Shown: one piece after another, positions 25,738 through 36,006 of the stretch
How positions within the stretch are numbered: the stretch's first letter is position 1
Layout of the letters: every line of letters begins with the position of its first letter
NCBI GenBank assembly: GCA_947500295.1
Contig: CANMRM010000001.1
Location: 124,001 to 188,000 of the forward strand
Direction: 5' to 3'
DNA from: an uncultured Kordiimonas sp.
GTDB lineage: Bacteria > Pseudomonadota > Alphaproteobacteria > Sphingomonadales > Kordiimonadaceae
DNA: 64,000 nucleotides
The notes under the pieces: model-generated
What the model was told of the DNA's origin: nothing
Databases searched by the model: none
The model's input: only the letters and a program-made list of their open reading frames with translations
Program-made: the position numbers and the translations under genes

Positions 25738-28503
25738 TTGAACGCCAACGCCCAGAACAAAATTCTTGAAGAGGAAGCCGCAAACGACAGCGGAACGGAC
25801 CTCGCCAACGACACAAATGCCAACAAATGGCAACGTGCGCTCAAGGCTCCCGGCGTGACGCCGATGATGACGCAGTTTCTGGAAATCAAGGCAGAATACC
25901 CGGATTGCCTTTTGTTTTACCGGATGGGCGACTTCTACGAACTGTTTTTTGAGGATGCGGAAAAGGCATCCGCCGCTCTCGATATCACGCTCACCAAACG
26001 TGGCAAACTGTCAGGCGATGACATTCCGATGGCCGGTGTGCCGGTCCACGCCGCCGAAAACTACCTGGCCCGCCTGATCAAACATGGCTTCAAGGTTGCG
26101 GTTTGCGAGCAAACCGAGGACCCGGCAGCGGCCAAGGCACGCGGCTCCAAAGCGGTCGTGCGCCGGGAAGTGGTCCGGCTGGTGACCCCCGGCACATTGA
26201 CGGAAGACACACTCCTGAACCCAAAAAGCCACAACTATCTTGTGGCCCTCGGCCGGGCACAAAAGGACCTTTCACTGGCAGTGGCTGATATGTCGACGGG
26301 CGAGTTTTTCCTCTTGCCCACCAGAGCCGGTAGGCTGGACGCGGACCTTGCGCGCCTGCAACCGGGTGAAATACTGGTGGGCGAAAGCACTCTTGATGAT
26401 GACACCATGTCCGCAGGCCTGTTTGACTGGCGAAATGCCATCAGTTACCTCTCGGACACCTTGTTCGACAGTGGCTCCGGCAAGCGGCGGCTTGAGAGCC
26501 TCTATGACGTGGCAACGCTTGACGGGTTTGGCAATTTTGGCCGGGCAGACCTCGCCGCAGCGGGTGCCCTGATCGACTATCTGGAAGATACCCAGAAAGG
26601 ACAACTGCCAACGCTGGCACCGCCAGCCCGCCTCTCAACAGACGGCACAATGATGATTGATGCGGCCACGCGCCGGAGTCTGGAACTGACCCGCACCCAA
26701 ACCGGAGAGACGCAAGGCAGCCTCCTGTCGGTGATCGATCGTACGGTCACAGGGGCAGGTGCACGCTTGCTGGCCAAGCGTCTGGCCGGGCCTCTTACGG
26801 ACCCGGTTCGCATTGGCGAACGCCTTGACTGTGTCAGCTATTTCCTCGATGACGCCGTGCTGCGCGACGAAGTCCGTGCTGAGCTAAAGTCCGCACCCGA
26901 CATAGAGCGCGCCTGCATGCGCCTGTCGCTTGAGCGCGGTGGGCCGCGGGACCTCGCCGCCATTCAGGCAGGCCTGTTTGTCGGAGGCACCATCAAAACC
27001 CGCCTGATGGTGCAGGCTGGCGCGCTGGATGAAACACCCATGCGGATTGAGGAAGCTGTCAGCGACCTTGGTGACCACCGGTCATTGTGCGGCGAGCTTC
27101 AAAACGCCTTGGTGGACGAACCTCCAATGCTTGTCCGGGACGGTGGCTTCATTCGAGAAGGCTACAACGAAGCCCTTGATGAATTCCGCACGCTGCGCGA
27201 CCAAAGCCGACGGCTGATCGCGGCGCTGGAGCAGGAGTACCAGAAGCTCACGGGCATCAATTCGCTCAAGATCAAGCACAACAATGTGCTCGGCTACCAT
27301 GTCGATGTGACCGCCAAGCATGCTGACGCCATGATGTCCGCGCCGCTGAACGAAACCTTCATTCATCGCCAGACACTCGCCAATGCCGTGCGGTTTTCAT
27401 CCGCCGAGTTATCGCGCCTTGCCGGCAAAATCTCGGAAGCCGGTGATCGGGCCCTTGCTTTGGAGCAGGATCTGTTTGCCAACCTTTCGGCACTGGTACT
27501 GGAAAACACGGGAGCCATTTCGCTCGCAGCCGATGCACTTGCTATGCTGGATGTAAGCAGCTCGCTCGCAACGCTTGCTGTTGAATGCAACCTCGCAAGA
27601 CCCGACGTGGATGACAGCCAGGCATTTGATGTTGTGGGCGGACGACATCTGGTTGTCGAACAGGCGCTTCTCAAGAGCAGCAACGCCAGCTTTGTCGCCA
27701 ACGATTGTTCGCTTGGAACCGAAGATCGATTGTGGCTCCTGACCGGCCCGAACATGGCAGGTAAAAGCACGTTCCTGAGGCAAAACGCCCTGATTGCCGT
27801 TCTGGCGCAGATGGGCAGCTTTGTGCCGGCGGCAAGGTCACACATCGGTATTGTCGACCGGCTCTTCAGCCGCGTAGGCGCGTCGGACGACCTGGCACAC
27901 GGCCGGTCCACTTTCATGGTGGAAATGGTGGAGACGGCAGCTATCCTCAATCAGGCCGGACCGCGTTCCCTGGTGATTTTGGATGAAATCGGTCGCGGGA
28001 CAGCGACCTATGACGGCCTTTCGATTGCCTGGGCTGCCGTTGAACACCTGCATAATATCAACCAGTCACGCGCGCTGTTTGCGACCCACTACCATGAGCT
28101 GACCGCACTCAAGGAAACCCTGGAAGCCGTCTCCTTGCGCTCAATGAAAGTGCGCGAATGGAAAGGCGATGTGGTGTTTTTGCATGAGGTGGCCCCGGGG
28201 GCGGCGGACCGCTCCTACGGCATTCAGGTTGCCAAACTTGCCGGCCTTCCCGCCGCTGTTGTAGCGCGTGCGCGCCAGGTGCTTGATCACCTGGAAACCG
28301 GCGACAAGGCCGGAGGCGGCGCGGAGCGGCTTGTCAGTGATCTGCCGCTCTTTCAATCCACGCCCGTTTCCGCCGCAGAAACGACACCAGGCACTGGTCC
28401 AAACCCGCTTGACGAACGGATGGAGGAGCTCAATCCGGATACATTGTCCCCTAAAGAAGCGCTTGACCTTCTTTATGAGCTGAAAGACCTTCATAGTCAG
28501 TAG
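25738..28503 (+). CDS. mutS: DNA mismatch repair protein MutS
   Basis: MutS recognises mismatches and recruits MutL. The 921-residue protein shows the mismatch-contact motif [15 protein letters not shown], the core clamp domains and the ABC-type ATPase with Walker [17 protein letters not shown], Walker [15 protein letters not shown] and the ATHYHEL switch. The start appears to be TTG at 25738, with GAGGAAA about eight bases upstream; no ATG upstream of the conserved domain has a better site. glnD follows directly. Confidence 0.97.
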   Translation: MNANAQNKILEEEAANDSGTDLANDTNANKWQRALKAPGVTPMMTQFLEIKAEYPDCLLFYRMGDFYELFFEDAEKASAALDITLTKRGKLSGDDIPMAGVPVHAAENYLARLIKHGFKVAVCEQTEDPAAAKARGSKAVVRREVVRLVTPGTLTEDTLLNPKSHNYLVALGRAQKDLSLAVADMSTGEFFLLPTRAGRLDADLARLQPGEILVGESTLDDDTMSAGLFDWRNAISYLSDTLFDSGSGKRRLESLYDVATLDGFGNFGRADLAAAGALIDYLEDTQKGQLPTLAPPARLSTDGTMMIDAATRRSLELTRTQTGETQGSLLSVIDRTVTGAGARLLAKRLAGPLTDPVRIGERLDCVSYFLDDAVLRDEVRAELKSAPDIERACMRLSLERGGPRDLAAIQAGLFVGGTIKTRLMVQAGALDETPMRIEEAVSDLGDHRSLCGELQNALVDEPPMLVRDGGFIREGYNEALDEFRTLRDQSRRLIAALEQEYQKLTGINSLKIKHNNVLGYHVDVTAKHADAMMSAPLNETFIHRQTLANAVRFSSAELSRLAGKISEAGDRALALEQDLFANLSALVLENTGAISLAADALAMLDVSSSLATLAVECNLARPDVDDSQAFDVVGGRHLVVEQALLKSSNASFVANDCSLGTEDRLWLLTGPNMAGKSTFLRQNALIAVLAQMGSFVPAARSHIGIVDRLFSRVGASDDLAHGRSTFMVEMVETAAILNQAGPRSLVILDEIGRGTATYDGLSIAWAAVEHLHNINQSRALFATHYHELTALKETLEAVSLRSMKVREWKGDVVFLHEVAPGAADRSYGIQVAKLAGLPAAVVARARQVLDHLETGDKAGGGAERLVSDLPLFQSTPVSAAETTPGTGPNPLDERMEELNPDTLSPKEALDLLYELKDLHSQ

Positions 28504-28548
28504 GAATTGAAGGGACGCGCACCAGCGCTTCCCACAGTCGGAAAACGC

Positions 28549-31323
28549 ATGAAGACGATCCGTAACAAACGCGCGCTTATTAATCGCAAGGACCTGACAG
28601 CGGCCCTTGACGATATCGCCTCAACTGCACCCGAAGGCGACTGGCAACTTCTGCTTGTCAAAACACTGAAGGAAGCACACCAAGCCGGGTGGGATGAAGT
28701 AAAACGGCGCTTCTTTGACGAGGCTGACAAAGGTCTGATGTCCGCGCGTGCGCTTTCGTATGTGATGGATCAGCTGATGCGGGTCCTCTATGACTTTGTT
28801 ACGGAGCATGTTTATCCCGTGGCCAACCCGACAGCAGGCGAAAGATTGTGCCTCGTTGCGACGGGCGGCTACGGTCGCGGTGAGCTTGCACCCTATTCCG
28901 ACGTCGATCTGCTTTTCCTGATTCCCTATAAAGCGACACCCTGGGCGGAGAATGTTGCCGAATACATGCTGTATGTCCTGTGGGACCTGGGTCTCAAAGT
29001 CGGGCACGCAACACGCACACCAGACGATTGTGTACGCCTCGCCAAAGAGGACCTGACAATCCGGACATCCCTTCTTGAGGCCCGATTTATATGGGGTGAG
29101 CAAAAACTTTTCCGCCTGGCGGCGACCCGTTTCGTCAAAAGGGTTGTAAACGGCACCGGACCGGCTTTTGTCGCCCAGAAACTTGAAGAGAGGGACACCC
29201 GACACAAAAAAATGGGTGATAGCCGCTATGTGGTGGAGCCCAACATCAAAGACGGCAAAGGCGGCCTGCGCGATCTGCAGACCATGTGGTGGATCGCACG
29301 CTACCTGTACGGTGTTAACCGGGCAACAGCAGCGGAAGATGATATTCTCACGCCCGCCGAGAACCGGCAGTTTGTCAAGGCAGAGAGCTTCCTGTGGACG
29401 GTGCGGGTTGCGCTGCACTTCCTGTCCGACCGCGCTGAAGAGCGCCTGACATTCGACATGCAGAAACAGCTTTCGGAAGTGTTGCAATATCAGGATCGCG
29501 CTGGCTTGTCCGGCATTGAACGCTTTATGAAGCACTATTTTCTGGTCGCCAAACAAGTCGGGGACCTGACCCGCATTTTCTGTGCGGTGCTCGAAGCGCG
29601 TCAGCAGATCACCTTTTTCTCGCGGCTGCGGCGAACGCGAAAACTGCAGGGTTTTGGTGTGCAGAGCGAGCGGCTCGTTGCCCTTGATGACAAGGATTTT
29701 GAGCGCGACCCGGCGCTGATGGTGAAAATTTTTGCTATAGCGGACAAAAACGGATTGGACATCCATCCCGGCACACTCAGGCTGATCAAGCAAAACCTGA
29801 AGCGCATGACACTGGAGGTGCGCAGAAGCCCGGAGGCCAACAAACATTTTCTGGATGTGCTGACCTCGAAGAATCTGGGTGAAGTAAACCTTCGCCGCAT
29901 GAATGAAGCAGGGGTTTTTGGCAAATTCCTGCCTGATTTCGGGCGTGTGGTAGCCCAGATGCAATACGACATGTACCACCATTATACGGTGGACGAACAC
30001 ACGATCAGGGCGGTTGGACTGGTGGCCAAGATCGAGGCGGGCGAGCTTGAAGGCGATCACCCTTTGTCAACCAGGGTTATCCAGCAGGTGTTATCGCGCA
30101 ATGTCCTGTATGTCGCCGTGCTGCTGCATGACATTGCAAAAGGACGCGGCGGCGACCATTCGGTGATCGGGGCAGAAATTGCGGAACGCGTTTGCCCACG
30201 GCTTGGCCTGACTGCCGCCGAAACCGAAACCGTTGCCTGGCTCGTGCGCTGGCACCTGCTCATGAGCAACACTGCTTTCAAACGGGACCTGGCAGACCCT
30301 AAAACCATTCAGGATTTCTGCGATATCGTCAAAAGTCCGGAACGGCTTCGGCTGTTGGTGGTATTAACGGTTGTTGATATTCGAGCTGTCGGGCCCGGCG
30401 TCTGGAACGGCTGGAAGGGTCAACTGCTGCGCGAGCTTTATTATGCGGCAGAGGAGGTGCTGCTTGCGGGCCATGTTACGGTTGGCAGGAACGAACGCGT
30501 GAAGCGCAAAAAGGAACAGATCGCCACTGCGCTTGACGACTGGTCAGCCACCGCCGCCAAGAAGCATCTGGCACGCATGGTGGATGCTTACTGGCTTGCC
30601 GAAGACGAAGTCACGCTTGTCCAGAACGCGCATCTGATGCGCCGTGTTGACAAATCAGGGGACCTGATCGGTGTCGCGGCGCGCGTGGAAAAATGGCAAG
30701 CGATGACCAGTGTCGCGCTCTATATGCAGGATCACCCCGGTCTTATTGCTCGCATTGTCGGCGCACTGGGTGTTGCCGGCGCTTCAATCCTCGGTGCCAA
30801 AATCCACACATCCAAGGACGGCATGGCGATGGATAACTTCATTGTGCAAGACCTTGAGGGCAATGCTTTCGACAGCCGGCGCCAGCTTGACCGACTTGAG
30901 GAAACCGTTCTGAAAACCCTACAGGGGTCTGTGAGACCCAAAGAGAGGCTGGGGAAAAAACGCTTGTTTGGCAGCAAGGATGCCGCCTTTACTATTGAGC
31001 CCGTTGTCCTGATCGACAACAAGGCCTCAAGTCGCTCCACCGTAATTGAGGTGAATGCCAAGGACCGGCCGGGTCTGCTGTATGACCTGACTTACGCCCT
31101 GTATGGTCTCAAACTTTCGATCACGTCCGCCCATGCCGCAACATACGGTGAGCGCGCGGTAGACGTCTTTTATGTGACCGACCTGACGGGCGGCAAGATC
31201 AGCAACAAGGTGCGCTTGCGCAACGTCGAGGAAAAACTGCTTCGCGCTGCGCGGGGAGAGCCGATCTTCAGCAAGAGAGAAGAAGAAAAGCGCGACATTG
31301 AACGCACGGGTAGCGCCGCGTGA
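28549..31323 (+). CDS. glnD: Bifunctional PII uridylyltransferase/uridylyl-removing enzyme GlnD
   Basis: GlnD senses glutamine and adds or removes UMP on PII proteins. The 924-residue protein has the nucleotidyltransferase motif ATGGYGRGELAPYSDVDLLF, the HD hydrolase domain (VAVLLHDIAKGRGGDHSVIG) and two C-terminal ACT domains (YMQDHPGLIARIVGALGVAGASIL; VNAKDRPGLLYDLTYALYGL). I chose ATG at 28549 because it begins the family-like MKTIRNKRALINRKDL; a TTG 14 codons upstream is possible. Its stop overlaps murJ (GTGA). Confidence 0.96.
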   Translation: MKTIRNKRALINRKDLTAALDDIASTAPEGDWQLLLVKTLKEAHQAGWDEVKRRFFDEADKGLMSARALSYVMDQLMRVLYDFVTEHVYPVANPTAGERLCLVATGGYGRGELAPYSDVDLLFLIPYKATPWAENVAEYMLYVLWDLGLKVGHATRTPDDCVRLAKEDLTIRTSLLEARFIWGEQKLFRLAATRFVKRVVNGTGPAFVAQKLEERDTRHKKMGDSRYVVEPNIKDGKGGLRDLQTMWWIARYLYGVNRATAAEDDILTPAENRQFVKAESFLWTVRVALHFLSDRAEERLTFDMQKQLSEVLQYQDRAGLSGIERFMKHYFLVAKQVGDLTRIFCAVLEARQQITFFSRLRRTRKLQGFGVQSERLVALDDKDFERDPALMVKIFAIADKNGLDIHPGTLRLIKQNLKRMTLEVRRSPEANKHFLDVLTSKNLGEVNLRRMNEAGVFGKFLPDFGRVVAQMQYDMYHHYTVDEHTIRAVGLVAKIEAGELEGDHPLSTRVIQQVLSRNVLYVAVLLHDIAKGRGGDHSVIGAEIAERVCPRLGLTAAETETVAWLVRWHLLMSNTAFKRDLADPKTIQDFCDIVKSPERLRLLVVLTVVDIRAVGPGVWNGWKGQLLRELYYAAEEVLLAGHVTVGRNERVKRKKEQIATALDDWSATAAKKHLARMVDAYWLAEDEVTLVQNAHLMRRVDKSGDLIGVAARVEKWQAMTSVALYMQDHPGLIARIVGALGVAGASILGAKIHTSKDGMAMDNFIVQDLEGNAFDSRRQLDRLEETVLKTLQGSVRPKERLGKKRLFGSKDAAFTIEPVVLIDNKASSRSTVIEVNAKDRPGLLYDLTYALYGLKLSITSAHAATYGERAVDVFYVTDLTGGKISNKVRLRNVEEKLLRAARGEPIFSKREEEKRDIERTGSAA

Positions 31324-32891
31324 GCCTCGTCAAACGCATTTCAACCGTTGGCGGCTTCACCTTGCTCAGCAGGGTATTTGGCCTTGTACGCGACTTTCTT
31401 ATGGCGCGTTACCTGGGTGCCGGCATGGCTGCAGACGCCTTCTTTATTGCTTTCAAACTCCCCAACTTTTTCCGCCGGCTGTTTGCGGAGGGGGCTTTTT
31501 CCGTCGCCTTTGTGCCGCTGTTCTCGCGCGCGCTTGGTAAAGAGATAACGCCTGAAAGCAAAGCTGCTGCGGAAGCCTTTGCCAGTCATGTGCTTGGCTG
31601 GCTACTGCCGGTTCTGGTTGTTTTGCTGATCGTGATGGAAGTGGCCATGGTGCCCGTGATGCTTGGCCTGACCGGCGGTTTTGAAGGGGACACTACATCT
31701 GGTGAAAAGTTTGACCTGGTGGTTGAACTGGGCCGTTATACATTTCCTTATCTTGTGTTGATCTCACTGGTGTCTTTTTATGCTGGCATGCTGAACGCCG
31801 TCGGTCGATTTGCCGCCGCCGCTTTTTCGCCGGTCCTCCTTAACATCCTGATGATCAGCGCACTGCTCACCTTCAATGAAACTGACGTGCAGTCCGCGCG
31901 GTATCTGGCTGGCGCTGTGTCTATTTCTGGTGTGGCTCAGCTGTTGCTGCTTTTTGCTTCGGTCAAGCGAGCTGGCCTCTCGGTCACTCTGCCGCGCCCG
32001 CAGCTTACCGACGACGTGCGCGAGCTGCTGAAGATTATGGCACCCGCAGCCATCGGCGCTGGTGTTATGCAGATCAACCTGCTTGCCGATGTGGTGATCG
32101 CCGCCCGGCTGTTGCCGGAAGGCTCTGTGTCGTGGCTTTTTTATGCGGATAGACTGGCGCAACTACCGCTTGGCGTTATCGGCATTGCCGCAGGTACAGT
32201 GTTATTGCCCGGCATTTCACGCCTGCTGGCAGCGGGCGACAGCGACGGTGCCCAGGCTCAGCAGAACCGGGCACTGGATTTCTCGATGATGTTGACCATT
32301 CCCGCCGCCGCGGCTCTCGCAGCGATCGCAGCGCCCGTCATCGCAACCATTTTCGAACGCGGCGCTTTTGTTGGTGCTGATACGGATGCAACCGCCGCAG
32401 CACTAATTGCCTATGCATTCGGGTTGCCCGCTTATGTGATCCAGAAGACGCTGACTCCAGGCTATTTTGCGCGCAGCGATACACGAACGCCGGTGATTTA
32501 CGCCAGCATTTCACTCGCGGTTAATCTGGTTCTAAACCTGATATTGATCCGCTACATGGCTCACGTCGGCCTTGCGGTCGCCACAGCCATTTCTGCCTGG
32601 CTCAATGTGGCACTTCTGTATCAAGGCCTGCACAAGCGAGGGCACTTCAAGCTGGACCGGCAAGCACTTGCGGGAACCGGCCGCTACATCATCAGCAGTG
32701 CGGTAATGATTTCAGGACTTGTCTGGGCAGCAGATAAATGGGCATCATATTTTGTTCATGATGATCTTTCCCGGGTCGGTTTGCTGACGGCTTTGGTTCT
32801 ATTGGGCGCTGCTCTGTATTTTGCTGCTCTGGCTGCGATGGGTGGCCTCAAAGTCCAGCAGATCCGCGCTTTTCTCTCCCGTCAGCATTGA
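31320..32891 (+). CDS. murJ: Lipid II flippase MurJ
   Basis: MurJ moves lipid II across the inner membrane for peptidoglycan synthesis. The 523-residue polytopic protein has the family start SLVKRISTVGGFTLLSRVFGLVRDFLMARYLGAG followed by DAFFIAFKLPNFFRRLFAEGAFSVAFVPLF, and about fourteen hydrophobic helices. The start is GTG overlapping the glnD stop by four bases. The mutS-glnD-murJ-trpS order is familiar in Alphaproteobacteria. Confidence 0.96.
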   Translation: MSLVKRISTVGGFTLLSRVFGLVRDFLMARYLGAGMAADAFFIAFKLPNFFRRLFAEGAFSVAFVPLFSRALGKEITPESKAAAEAFASHVLGWLLPVLVVLLIVMEVAMVPVMLGLTGGFEGDTTSGEKFDLVVELGRYTFPYLVLISLVSFYAGMLNAVGRFAAAAFSPVLLNILMISALLTFNETDVQSARYLAGAVSISGVAQLLLLFASVKRAGLSVTLPRPQLTDDVRELLKIMAPAAIGAGVMQINLLADVVIAARLLPEGSVSWLFYADRLAQLPLGVIGIAAGTVLLPGISRLLAAGDSDGAQAQQNRALDFSMMLTIPAAAALAAIAAPVIATIFERGAFVGADTDATAAALIAYAFGLPAYVIQKTLTPGYFARSDTRTPVIYASISLAVNLVLNLILIRYMAHVGLAVATAISAWLNVALLYQGLHKRGHFKLDRQALAGTGRYIISSAVMISGLVWAADKWASYFVHDDLSRVGLLTALVLLGAALYFAALAAMGGLKVQQIRAFLSRQH

Positions 32892-32978
32892 TCATCGCTT
32901 GACCATGTGCGGCTTGCTTGCCATAAGGCGGTCGCACTCAATAATCCAGTTGAGCGAGAAAAAACGGAGACACCACCC

Positions 32979-33992
32979 GTGACAGCCCCATCGAAACCTG
33001 CCGGCCGTATTTTTTCCGGTGCGCAGCCTTCAGGCAATATGCACCTTGGCAACTATCTAGGGGCGTTTCGCAACTGGGCACGGCTGCAAGACGACTATGA
33101 AGCGCTCTATTGCGTGGTTGACATGCATGCCATTACGGTATGGCAGGACCCACAGGACCTGCAGGCGCAAATCCGGGAAGCGGCAGCAGCCTATATGGCG
33201 TCCGGCGTCGACCCCGAGCGCTCGATCCTCTATAATCAGAGCAAGGTTGCCGGCCACGCGGAGCTTGCCTGGATTTTCAATTGTGTCTCCCGCCTGGGCT
33301 GGCTGAACCGGATGACCCAGTTTAAGGATAAAGTTGGCAAAAACCGCGAGAAAGCGTCAGTTGGGCTTTATATTTATCCGAACCTGATGGCCGCTGATAT
33401 TCTGCTCTACAAAGCGACCCATGTACCGGTTGGCGCAGACCAGAAACAGCACCTTGAGTTAACCCGGGACATCGCCCAGAAGTTCAACAATGACTATGGC
33501 GAAGATATTTTTCCGCTGACCGAACCTGTTATCCAGGCGGAAGGCGCCCGGATTATGAGCTTGCGGGACGGCAGCAAAAAAATGTCAAAATCCGACCCGT
33601 CTGAAATGACCCGCATCAATCTCAATGATGACGCAGACACGCTGGCCAACAAAATCCGGAAAGCCCGGACCGACGCTGAGCCACTGCCGGGAACAGCGGA
33701 CAAACTGGACGAAAGACCTGAGGCCGCAAACCTTGTTGGCATCTATGCTGCCTTGATGGACGTCAGTCGCGATGCGGTCTGCGCCGAATTCGAAGGCAAG
33801 GGCTTTGGCGATTTCAAAAAAGCCCTCACCGAGGTTGTTGTTACCAAGCTGTCACCAATTACCGAGGAAATGGCGCGTCTGCAAAATGACCCTGCTTACA
33901 TCGATCAGGTATTGAAGGACGGTGCCGAGCGGGCATCCGCTTTGGCGGAACCCGTGCTTGCCGAAGTAAAACGTGCCGTCGGATACCTTTAG
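32979..33992 (+). CDS. trpS: Tryptophanyl-tRNA synthetase
   Basis: This class I synthetase charges tRNA-Trp. The 337-residue protein carries the HIGH-type motif in [19 protein letters not shown], the tryptophan-pocket region [20 protein letters not shown] and the KMSKS motif in [12 protein letters not shown]. The start is most likely GTG at 32979, with CGGAGA upstream; the frame runs back to a GTG at 32907 but that adds a non-conserved tail. It ends the mutS-glnD-murJ-trpS group. Confidence 0.97.
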   Translation: MTAPSKPAGRIFSGAQPSGNMHLGNYLGAFRNWARLQDDYEALYCVVDMHAITVWQDPQDLQAQIREAAAAYMASGVDPERSILYNQSKVAGHAELAWIFNCVSRLGWLNRMTQFKDKVGKNREKASVGLYIYPNLMAADILLYKATHVPVGADQKQHLELTRDIAQKFNNDYGEDIFPLTEPVIQAEGARIMSLRDGSKKMSKSDPSEMTRINLNDDADTLANKIRKARTDAEPLPGTADKLDERPEAANLVGIYAALMDVSRDAVCAEFEGKGFGDFKKALTEVVVTKLSPITEEMARLQNDPAYIDQVLKDGAERASALAEPVLAEVKRAVGYL

Positions 33993-34219
33993 GCTCCTAG
34001 GTTTGTTCAGTTGCGGTTCAGACTTTGACCCGTACAATCGCTGCGAAACTGAGAATCGGTGCCCCGCGCTGGCGCCTGGCTCTTGGTGTTATGACACGGT
34101 GCGTGACGGCGATTGTTTTGTATCGCCAAGAATAAAATAGGGGGTCGCGGAACCGGTTGTTTGTTCTTAAAGTGGGGCGTGGTATTTTTGGCGCGCGCCC
34201 GCAACGCAAGGATTTGAGT

Positions 34220-34870
34220 ATGAACCGACAGTTTTTCCGAATGGCTTCAGTAACACTGATGGCAGTGGCCTTGTCGGCCTGTGCCTCGACTTTCCGAAGT
34301 GATGTAACCAGCTTCCATACCACCATTCCCGCTGCCGGCACGAAAGTTGTGCTGGTGCCCATTGATGAATCGCGTCAGGACAGCCTGGAATACAGGCAAT
34401 ATGCCAGCTCCATTCAAGGTGTTCTTGAGCAAAACGGCTTTGTCGGCGCCCGCGATGATAACCCGGATTACATTATCGGGTTCGATATTTCGGTGAGCGA
34501 CGGCCGTGAAAGAATCAGGTCTTATCCAACAGGTGGCTTCGCCGGAAACTTCTGGTGGCGCCGTGGTTATGCCTGGGGCGGCTGGTGGGACCCCTATTTC
34601 CCCGGCGGCGGTTTTGGCCCTGGTTTCGGTGGCGGTTTTGCCGGCGCCAACATAACCTCCCGAACCGTTTATCTGGCCCAATTACATGTGGAAATCCGCG
34701 AGCCCGACGGCACCATGATTTTTGAAGCCAATGTTGAGTCAGAATCGCGCTCGCGTCGCCTGACCGAATTGGTGCCCCTGCTTGCAGAAGCTTTGTTTGA
34801 AGACTTCCCTGGGGCAAACGGTGTGACACGACGGGTGAAAATTGACCTTGAAGGACGCAAAAGACCCTAA
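34220..34870 (+). CDS. DUF4136-type lipoprotein
   Basis: The 216-residue product has a lipoprotein signal peptide with lipobox LSAC (Cys about 23), so it should be lipidated in the envelope. The mature part opens with STFRSDVTSFHTTIPAAGTKVVLVPID and ends with an alternating strand-like region, the pattern of DUF4136 lipoproteins. An aromatic and glycine-rich segment (about 105-150: WWRRGYAWGGWWDPYFPGGG, then more Gly/Phe) interrupts it. The ATG at 34220 has AAGGA upstream. Function is unknown. A strong terminator follows. Confidence 0.8.
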   Translation: MNRQFFRMASVTLMAVALSACASTFRSDVTSFHTTIPAAGTKVVLVPIDESRQDSLEYRQYASSIQGVLEQNGFVGARDDNPDYIIGFDISVSDGRERIRSYPTGGFAGNFWWRRGYAWGGWWDPYFPGGGFGPGFGGGFAGANITSRTVYLAQLHVEIREPDGTMIFEANVESESRSRRLTELVPLLAEALFEDFPGANGVTRRVKIDLEGRKRP

Positions 34871-34905
34871 GCCGGAATTGACCCTGTCAAATATCTGTTG
34901 AGTTG

Positions 34906-34932
34906 ACGGCCCTGCGGGGCCGTTCTTTTTTT
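34906..34932 (+). terminator. Strong intrinsic terminator after the lipoprotein gene
   Basis: A 7-bp stem ACGGCCC/GGGCCGT (34906-34912 with 34917-34923), a four-base loop and the T tract TCTTTTTTT end the lipoprotein transcript and mark the left border of the glycan locus. Confidence 0.88.
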
Positions 34933-35043
34933 GCTATCGCCCTGCCGGGCCATTGAAAAAACCGGCCCAATAATTGCTTGCATAAATCGGCGAAATGGAC
35001 TCTGGTCCAGTTGAATTTTGGTCAGTCAGATTGGAAACAGGCA

Positions 35044-36006
35044 ATGAAAACTGCTCTTGTCTGCGGTGCAGGCGGTTTTATCGGCAATCATTTGGTTTCA
35101 CGCTTGAAAGCTGAGGGTTTCTGGGTTCGAGGCGTTGACCTCAAGTTCCCCGAATTCTCAGAAACGGCAGCGGACGATTTTTTTATTGGTGACCTAAGGG
35201 ACCTGACCGTGTGTCATCGGGCCCTAGACCGCAACTTTGATGAAGTCTACCAGTTAGCCGCCGACATGGGTGGTGCCGGCTATATTTTTACCGGAGAAAA
35301 CGATGCCAATGTCATGCACAATTCGGCATCGATCAATTTGAATGTCGTTGACACTTGCCACAAACGCAACATCAAGCGTGTATTTTATTCTTCCAGCGCC
35401 TGTATGTATCCGGAATACAACCAACTCAACCCCGATGACCCGAACTGTGCAGAAGACAGCGCCTACCCAGCAGCACCTGACAGCGAATACGGCTGGGAAA
35501 AGCTTTTCAGCGAACGGCTGTATCTCGCTTACAACCGAAATCATGGCATGCAAAACCGCGTTGCGCGCTTCCACAATATATTTGGGCCCCTGGGTACATG
35601 GCAGGGCGGCAAAGAGAAAGCCCCGGCAGCAATTTGTCGAAAAGTCGCAGCAGCCTCAGAGGATGGCAACATCGAGATATGGGGCGACGGCGAGCAGACA
35701 AGGTCTTTCCTCTACATCGATGAATGTATTGAAGGTGTCTTGAGACTGATGCGCTCTGATTTTGAAGGGCCCGTCAACATTGGTTCGGATGAGATGGTCA
35801 CCATCAACCAACTGGTGGATTTGGCATGTGACGTCGCCGGAAAGTCTCTGCAGAAACAACATATCGACGGTCCGCTTGGCGTTCGCGGCCGCAATTCTGA
35901 CAATCGGCTGATCGAGGAAAAGCTGGGCTGGAGTCCGTCGATGCCACTGCGTGACGGGATCCAACGCACGTATGAATGGATTGCGGGCCAAATTCATCAG
36001 CAATGA
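35044..36006 (+). CDS. GDP-mannose 3,5-epimerase
   Basis: This short-chain epimerase turns GDP-D-mannose into GDP-L-galactose (or GDP-L-gulose). The 320-residue protein has the NAD-binding GAGGFIGN motif, QLAADMGGAGYIFTGEN, SSSACMYPEYNQL with the catalytic Cys of the plant enzyme, YGWEKLFSERL with the SDR Tyr/Lys pair, RFHNIFGPLGTWQGGKEKAP and a C-terminal GVRGRNSDNRLIEEKLGW. The match to plant-type GME is unusually close throughout. I use the ATG at 35044; the frame extends 22 codons further. It overlaps the sulfotransferase gene by four bases (ATGA), suggesting linked function. Confidence 0.9.
   Translation: MKTALVCGAGGFIGNHLVSRLKAEGFWVRGVDLKFPEFSETAADDFFIGDLRDLTVCHRALDRNFDEVYQLAADMGGAGYIFTGENDANVMHNSASINLNVVDTCHKRNIKRVFYSSSACMYPEYNQLNPDDPNCAEDSAYPAAPDSEYGWEKLFSERLYLAYNRNHGMQNRVARFHNIFGPLGTWQGGKEKAPAAICRKVAAASEDGNIEIWGDGEQTRSFLYIDECIEGVLRLMRSDFEGPVNIGSDEMVTINQLVDLACDVAGKSLQKQHIDGPLGVRGRNSDNRLIEEKLGWSPSMPLRDGIQRTYEWIAGQIHQQ

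Noticed and set aside
28621-30060. 479-codon open frame on the minus strand
   Set aside because: It is antisense to glnD, which has all expected motifs in the plus frame; the minus frame encodes nothing recognisable.
34880-34892. TTGAC-N3-GTCAA inverted repeat as a third FNR-type site
   Set aside because: The spacer is three bases, not the four needed, and it lies right after the lipoprotein stop beside a terminator, not in a clear promoter.
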